Source of the DNA: JBBRCX01 sp038204465
Lineage (GTDB): Bacteria > Planctomycetota > Phycisphaerae > Tepidisphaerales > Tepidisphaeraceae
NCBI GenBank assembly: GCA_038204465.1
Contig: JBBRCX010000074.1
Span: 1 to 22,775 of the forward strand
Direction: 5' to 3'
DNA length: 22,775 nt
In this document: positions 19,425 to 22,775 of the stretch, piece after piece
How the letters are laid out: each line of letters begins with the position of its first letter
How positions within the stretch are numbered: position 1 is the first letter of the stretch
Notes under the pieces: generated by a model
The model's input: the letters and a program-made list of their open reading frames with translations, nothing else
Told to the model about the DNA's origin: nothing
Databases searched by the model: none
Program-made: the position numbers and the translations under genes

Positions 19425-21973
19425 AGGTTCTTCACCTCGAGCGCGTGCTCTTCGATGAACTGACGGCGGCGCTCCACGTCTTCACCCATCAGCACGCTGA
19501 AGAGCCGCTCCGCCTCGGCGGCCTCCAGTAGCGTGACGCGAAGCAGGACGCGCTCATTGGGATTGAGGGTAGTGTCCCAGAGCTGATCGGCGTTCATCTC
19601 GCCGAGCCCCTTGAAGCGTTTCACTTCGATGCCGGTCTTGCCAATGCGATGGACCTCTGGAAGGACCTGCGCGACGCCGGCGACGTCGTGCTGCTTCTCC
19701 TCGTTAAGCAGCGCGTACCGCGTGGTGAGTTTCTCGCCGCTGACGGATTCCTCCTGCGTGAGAAAGTAGTCGTCGATGGACAGCCCGTAGCCCTCCAGCC
19801 CGGCGAAGATCTTCTCCATCTCCTTCACTTCGTGCAGCTCGTGGTTTTTCTGGAGGCGCTGGACGGGCCCGTCGCCGTTTGCATGCGCCTTCGGCTCGGC
19901 GCCGTCGCCCTGGACCTGGGTCATCTCCTCGTCTTCGACGATGAAACGGTGCTCGCGCAGATATTTGTCGCGCTCGTCGGCGGTGTGGAAGAAGATCTCT
20001 TCTCCCTCGGCGACAATGCGGTACAGCGGGAGCCGGCCCGCTGAATCGCGTTTGGAGAGGAAGTCGGCGAAGTCGATCCCCCGCCGCTGGATCACCCGGA
20101 CATTCTCCTCGAGCTTTGCCAGCAGCTCGACGACGTGGCGCAGCTCGTCGCCGGTGAGGCGGCGCGATTCCTTGCCGGTATCGGCGTCGCGGATGAGCAG
20201 TTGCGTGCCCTCGAGCCCCAGGTCGGTGTAGATCTGGCGCATGGCCCGCTCATTGAGGACGTATTCGCTCTTTTTCTTGCGGGTGACCATGTAGAGCGGC
20301 GGCTGGGCGACGTAAACGCGGCCCGCGCGCACCAGTTCCTGCATGTGGCGGAAGAAGAACGTGAGCAGGAGGGTGCGGATATGGCTGCCGTCCACGTCGG
20401 CGTCGGTCATGATGATGATCTTGCCGTAGCGGCGCTTCTCCAGGTTGAACTCATCGCGGATGCCGCAGCCCAGGGCGCTGATGATCGTGCGAATTTCTTC
20501 GTGGCCGAGCATCTTGACGAGATTGGCCTTCTCAACGTTCAGCAGCTTTCCGCGCAGGGCGAGGATCGCCTGCACGTTGGAATCGCGTCCCTGCTTGGCG
20601 GAGCCGCCCGCCGAATCACCTTCGACGAGGAACAGCTCGGTCTCCTCGTTGCTCTTGCTGCGGCAGTCGGCGAGCTTGCCGGGAAGACTGCCGCCTTCCA
20701 GTGAGTTCTTGCGCCGGGTGAGTTCCCGTGCCTTGCGTGCCGCCTCGCGCGCCTCGGCGGCCAGCATGCCCTTCTCGAAGATTGTTTTCGCTTCCTTGGG
20801 GTTCTCCTCGAAGTACGACCCGAGCTTTTCATTCACAGCGGAGACGACGAATCCTTCGACCTCGCTGTTTCCGAGCTTGGTCTTGGTCTGCCCCTCGAAC
20901 TGGGGCTCCGGGACCTTGACACTGACCAGCGCGATGAGCCCTTCGCGCACATCGTCGCCGCTGGGGCGCGAATCCTTCATCAGCCCCGCCGCCTCGGCGT
21001 AGCGGTTGATGGTCCCGGTGAGCGCGGTCTTGAAGCCGCTCAGATGCGTGCCGCCCTCCTGCGTGTTGATGTTGTTGGCGAAGGAGAGGATCGTGTCGTT
21101 GTAGCCGTCGTTGTACTGCAGCGCGACTTCGAGCCGCAGGTCGGTTTCCGGATCATGACGCCTGAAATAGATGACGTGGGGGTGGAGGACGTTCTTGCCG
21201 TCGTTGAGGTGGCGGACGAACTCGATGAGCCCCTGTGAGTATTTGAATTCATCGCGCTTGCCGCTGCGTTCGTCCTCGATGACGATCTGCAGCCCCTCGT
21301 TGAGGTAGGCGAGCTCGCGCATGCGGCTGGCAATCACGTCGTACTTGAACTCAATCTCCGGGAAGATCTGCGTGTCGGGCTTGAAGGTCACCTTGGTGCC
21401 CGTCTTGGGCCGCGAGCCGATGACCTTGAGGTCGGACGACTTGTGCCCGCGCTCGAATTCCATGTGGTGGACTTTGCCTTCGCGGCTCACTTCGACTTCG
21501 AGCCATTCCGAAAGGGCGTTGACGACCGAGGCGCCGACGCCGTGCAGCCCGCCGCTGACCTTGTATGCGCTGCCTGCGGTGTGCTCGAACTTCCCGCCCG
21601 CGCCGAGCTTTGCGAAGACGACCTCCACGGTAGGGATCCTCTCGGTGGGGTGAATGCCGACGGGGATGCCGCGGCCGTCATCGACGACGCTGACGCTTCC
21701 GTCGGCGTTGATCTTGACCAGGATGCTGTGGCAGTGGCCGGCCCCTGCTTCGTCGATGGAATTGTCGACGATCTCGTAAACCAGGTGGTGCAGACCGCGC
21801 GCGGTGGTGTCCCCGATGTACATGCCGGGGCGGGCGCGGACGTGCTCGACGCCCTCCAGGACCTTGATCATGGACTCGGTGTATTCCCCTCCCGCGGGAA
21901 GCGGGCCGGCGGCGACAGGCGGCGTCTCGGGGACTGGTGTGGATCGATTCCCGGGCAGCGTCTCGTCAGCCAT
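19415..21973 (-). CDS. gyrB: DNA gyrase subunit B
   Basis: This 852-aa protein is the ATPase and TOPRIM subunit of DNA gyrase, which introduces negative supercoils with GyrA. The GHKL ATPase domain has Glu67 and Asn71 in YEIVDNSIDEAGAG, DDGRGIPVGIHP (98-109) and GGLHGVGASVVNALS (141-155). The transducer domain follows to about 430. The TOPRIM domain has Glu451 in EGDSAGGSAKQGRD and Asp524, Asp526 and Asp528 in TDADVDGSHIRTLLL. A long insertion (about 575-765), as in Gram-negative GyrB, precedes the C-terminal KRFKGLGEMNADQLWDTTLNP. The ATG with AGGAG at 7 nt gives a 35-residue Pro-rich lead before the conserved MIKVLEGVEHVRARPGMYIG. ParE is excluded by the insertion and length. gyrA is not adjacent. 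Confidence 0.97.
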   Translation of the reverse strand: MADETLPGNRSTPVPETPPVAAGPLPAGGEYTESMIKVLEGVEHVRARPGMYIGDTTARGLHHLVYEIVDNSIDEAGAGHCHSILVKINADGSVSVVDDGRGIPVGIHPTERIPTVEVVFAKLGAGGKFEHTAGSAYKVSGGLHGVGASVVNALSEWLEVEVSREGKVHHMEFERGHKSSDLKVIGSRPKTGTKVTFKPDTQIFPEIEFKYDVIASRMRELAYLNEGLQIVIEDERSGKRDEFKYSQGLIEFVRHLNDGKNVLHPHVIYFRRHDPETDLRLEVALQYNDGYNDTILSFANNINTQEGGTHLSGFKTALTGTINRYAEAAGLMKDSRPSGDDVREGLIALVSVKVPEPQFEGQTKTKLGNSEVEGFVVSAVNEKLGSYFEENPKEAKTIFEKGMLAAEAREAARKARELTRRKNSLEGGSLPGKLADCRSKSNEETELFLVEGDSAGGSAKQGRDSNVQAILALRGKLLNVEKANLVKMLGHEEIRTIISALGCGIRDEFNLEKRRYGKIIIMTDADVDGSHIRTLLLTFFFRHMQELVRAGRVYVAQPPLYMVTRKKKSEYVLNERAMRQIYTDLGLEGTQLLIRDADTGKESRRLTGDELRHVVELLAKLEENVRVIQRRGIDFADFLSKRDSAGRLPLYRIVAEGEEIFFHTADERDKYLREHRFIVEDEEMTQVQGDGAEPKAHANGDGPVQRLQKNHELHEVKEMEKIFAGLEGYGLSIDDYFLTQEESVSGEKLTTRYALLNEEKQHDVAGVAQVLPEVHRIGKTGIEVKRFKGLGEMNADQLWDTTLNPNERVLLRVTLLEAAEAERLFSVLMGEDVERRRQFIEEHALEVKNLDV

Positions 21974-22302
21974 TCCTTTGCTCCTGTCACGCGAGCACGA
22001 CGCGGGCGGTTGCGAAAATGCAACGGCCGATCCGCCGGATCCGTCTGGCGGGTCCTGCCTGGCCAAAGAACAAAGGGGCAGCCCCGAGAACGTGCTAATC
22101 TATTATCGCGAAACGCGACCCTAATACTACGATTTTGGTGGTGAAAAGGTCGGGTGAGCGACAGCCGGAAACGCCCGTTCGAGCGGATGTTGCAATCCTT
22201 GCAGGGGGCGCATTTCCCTTCGGGAATCTGTCATGGGAACGGGGCCAGAGCGTCGCACCCGGTGGCGTGCCTGCGAGGGGGCGGGAACCCTATAATCCGG
22301 CG
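21974..22302. other. 329-bp divergent promoter region between gyrB and the pterin-synthase gene
   Basis: No protein is supported here. The gyrB side has an AT-rich stretch (22095-22136) with a GATAAT -10-like hexamer on the minus strand at 22102-22107, but no clear -35. The plus side ends in a consensus TATAAT at 22291-22296. Small hairpins lie at 22106-22118 (5 bp, 3-nt loop) and 22214-22226 (5 bp, 3-nt loop). I saw no riboswitch-like fold. Confidence 0.6.
22291..22296 (+). promoter_or_regulatory. Consensus -10 box 6 nt before the start codon
   Basis: A perfect TATAAT is followed by six bases and then the ATG, leaving no room for a ribosome-binding site. No good -35 is visible at 16-18 nt. 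With the promoter at 17571-17599 this is a second candidate leaderless gene in the window. Confidence 0.5.
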
Positions 22303-22775
22303 ATGTTTCGGCTGACGCGCGAGGTTCGATTCGCGATCAATTCGACGCCCGATCAGCAGCTTTCCGGCAAGCCCACGAACAGTTACGGCGGATTCCCCTC
22401 CCTCACGGGCCTTGGCCATTACTTCGCGTTGCAAGTCACCCTTGGCGGCCCGCTGAGCCGGCAAAGCAACTACCTGAGAAACATTAAAGAGATCGACACG
22501 ATCGTTCGCGAGCGCGCTGTGCCGTGGCTCGAGAAACGGATTCGCGGGGGTCGTTTCGGCGGGCCAGGCGAGGTCGCAGGTGCGCTGTTCGAGCAATTGC
22601 GCAGCGCGTGGCCCGGCGCATCGGTCGAGGCGCTGCAGTTGTGGCTGAGCCCATTCCTGTCATTCGCAGTTCATGCTTCGGAGTATCCCATGGTCCGTCT
22701 GAGCCAGAAGTTCGAGTTTTCCGCGACTCACCGGCTGCACAACCCGACGCTATCGGAGGAGGAGAACTGCCGCAC
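22303..22775 (+). CDS. 6-pyruvoyl-tetrahydropterin / 6-carboxytetrahydropterin synthase family protein, 5' part
   Basis: The frame is open from this ATG to the edge of the window (157 codons) and continues outside. The first part (MFRLTREVRFAIN..., NSYGGFPSLTGLGHYFALQVTLGGPL, YLRNIKEIDTIVRERAVPWLEKRI) is a diverged pterin-synthase-like domain of about 125 residues. The second begins with VRLSQKFEFSATHRLHNPTLSEEENCR, the start of a canonical PTPS/QueD domain whose His in FSATHRL is a zinc ligand. The product would be a tandem two-domain enzyme making a pterin or, as QueD, the queuosine precursor 6-carboxytetrahydropterin. The first domain lacks the H..HGH zinc site in the part visible. The ATG is supported by the -10 box 6 nt upstream. 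Confidence 0.88.
   Translation, partial: MFRLTREVRFAINSTPDQQLSGKPTNSYGGFPSLTGLGHYFALQVTLGGPLSRQSNYLRNIKEIDTIVRERAVPWLEKRIRGGRFGGPGEVAGALFEQLRSAWPGASVEALQLWLSPFLSFAVHASEYPMVRLSQKFEFSATHRLHNPTLSEEENCR

Noticed and set aside
19415..21973. Topoisomerase IV subunit ParE as an alternative to GyrB
   Set aside because: The length (852 aa) and the long insertion after the TOPRIM domain fit GyrB rather than ParE.
22160..22302. PreQ1-type riboswitch upstream of the QueD-like gene
   Set aside because: No preQ1 aptamer pattern was found, and the apparent promoter lies 6 nt before the ATG, leaving no leader RNA.
22231..22596. 121-codon minus-strand frame at the right edge
   Set aside because: Antisense to the pterin-synthase-like gene, whose protein similarity is clear.

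Overview
The window is about 22.8 kb of GC-rich bacterial chromosome, and I read it as Planctomycetota, probably class Phycisphaerae. That is inference. It rests on the style of the 6-carboxytetrahydropterin-synthase-like protein at the right edge, the GspG/GspH-like pilins, the MarR and Ycf46-like proteins, and several conserved-looking but nameless genes. There is no insertion sequence, phage gene, CRISPR array or rRNA. Nothing clearly marks horizontal transfer.

Left edge (1-1919): a CAU-anticodon tRNA on the minus strand, a bidirectional rho-independent terminator, a pirin-family cupin and a MarR-family repressor. A 9-bp element shared by both promoter regions suggests that the MarR protein controls itself and pirin.

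Centre (1920-16673), all on the minus strand. In transcription order it holds: a Ycf46-like AAA+ ATPase; a 0.93-kb gene-poor, hairpin-rich gap; a GspG-like pilin; an 84-aa exported protein; a GspH-like prepilin; PilM; a 40-aa PilN-like membrane stub; a secretin; a TPR lipoprotein; a membrane histidine kinase; a lone receiver domain; a GAF/HD-GYP phosphodiesterase; a STAS-domain protein; and a GspE/PilB-type ATPase. This is a type IV pilus/type II secretion-like envelope machine with a complete signalling chain inserted between its outer-membrane pore and its motor. No platform protein (PilC/GspF), PilO/PilP, retraction ATPase or prepilin peptidase is present here, so these must be encoded elsewhere or be absent. 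The motor has two unusual substitutions in its nucleotide-binding motifs. PilN is reduced to little more than its membrane helix. Most of the junctions between operon genes carry a stem-loop.

Right side (16936-22775): three plus-strand genes (two of unknown function, one an M48 metalloprotease), then convergent gyrB on the minus strand. Last comes the 5' part of a pterin-synthase-family (QueD-like) gene that runs off the window. Two of the plus-strand genes have a -10 box only 6-7 nt before their ATG, suggesting leaderless mRNAs.

The most distinctive content is the pilus/secretion operon with its embedded kinase, receiver, c-di-GMP phosphodiesterase and STAS module, its atypical motor ATPase and its PilN microprotein. 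All start choices were made by reading ribosome-binding sites and family N-termini. No search was run.
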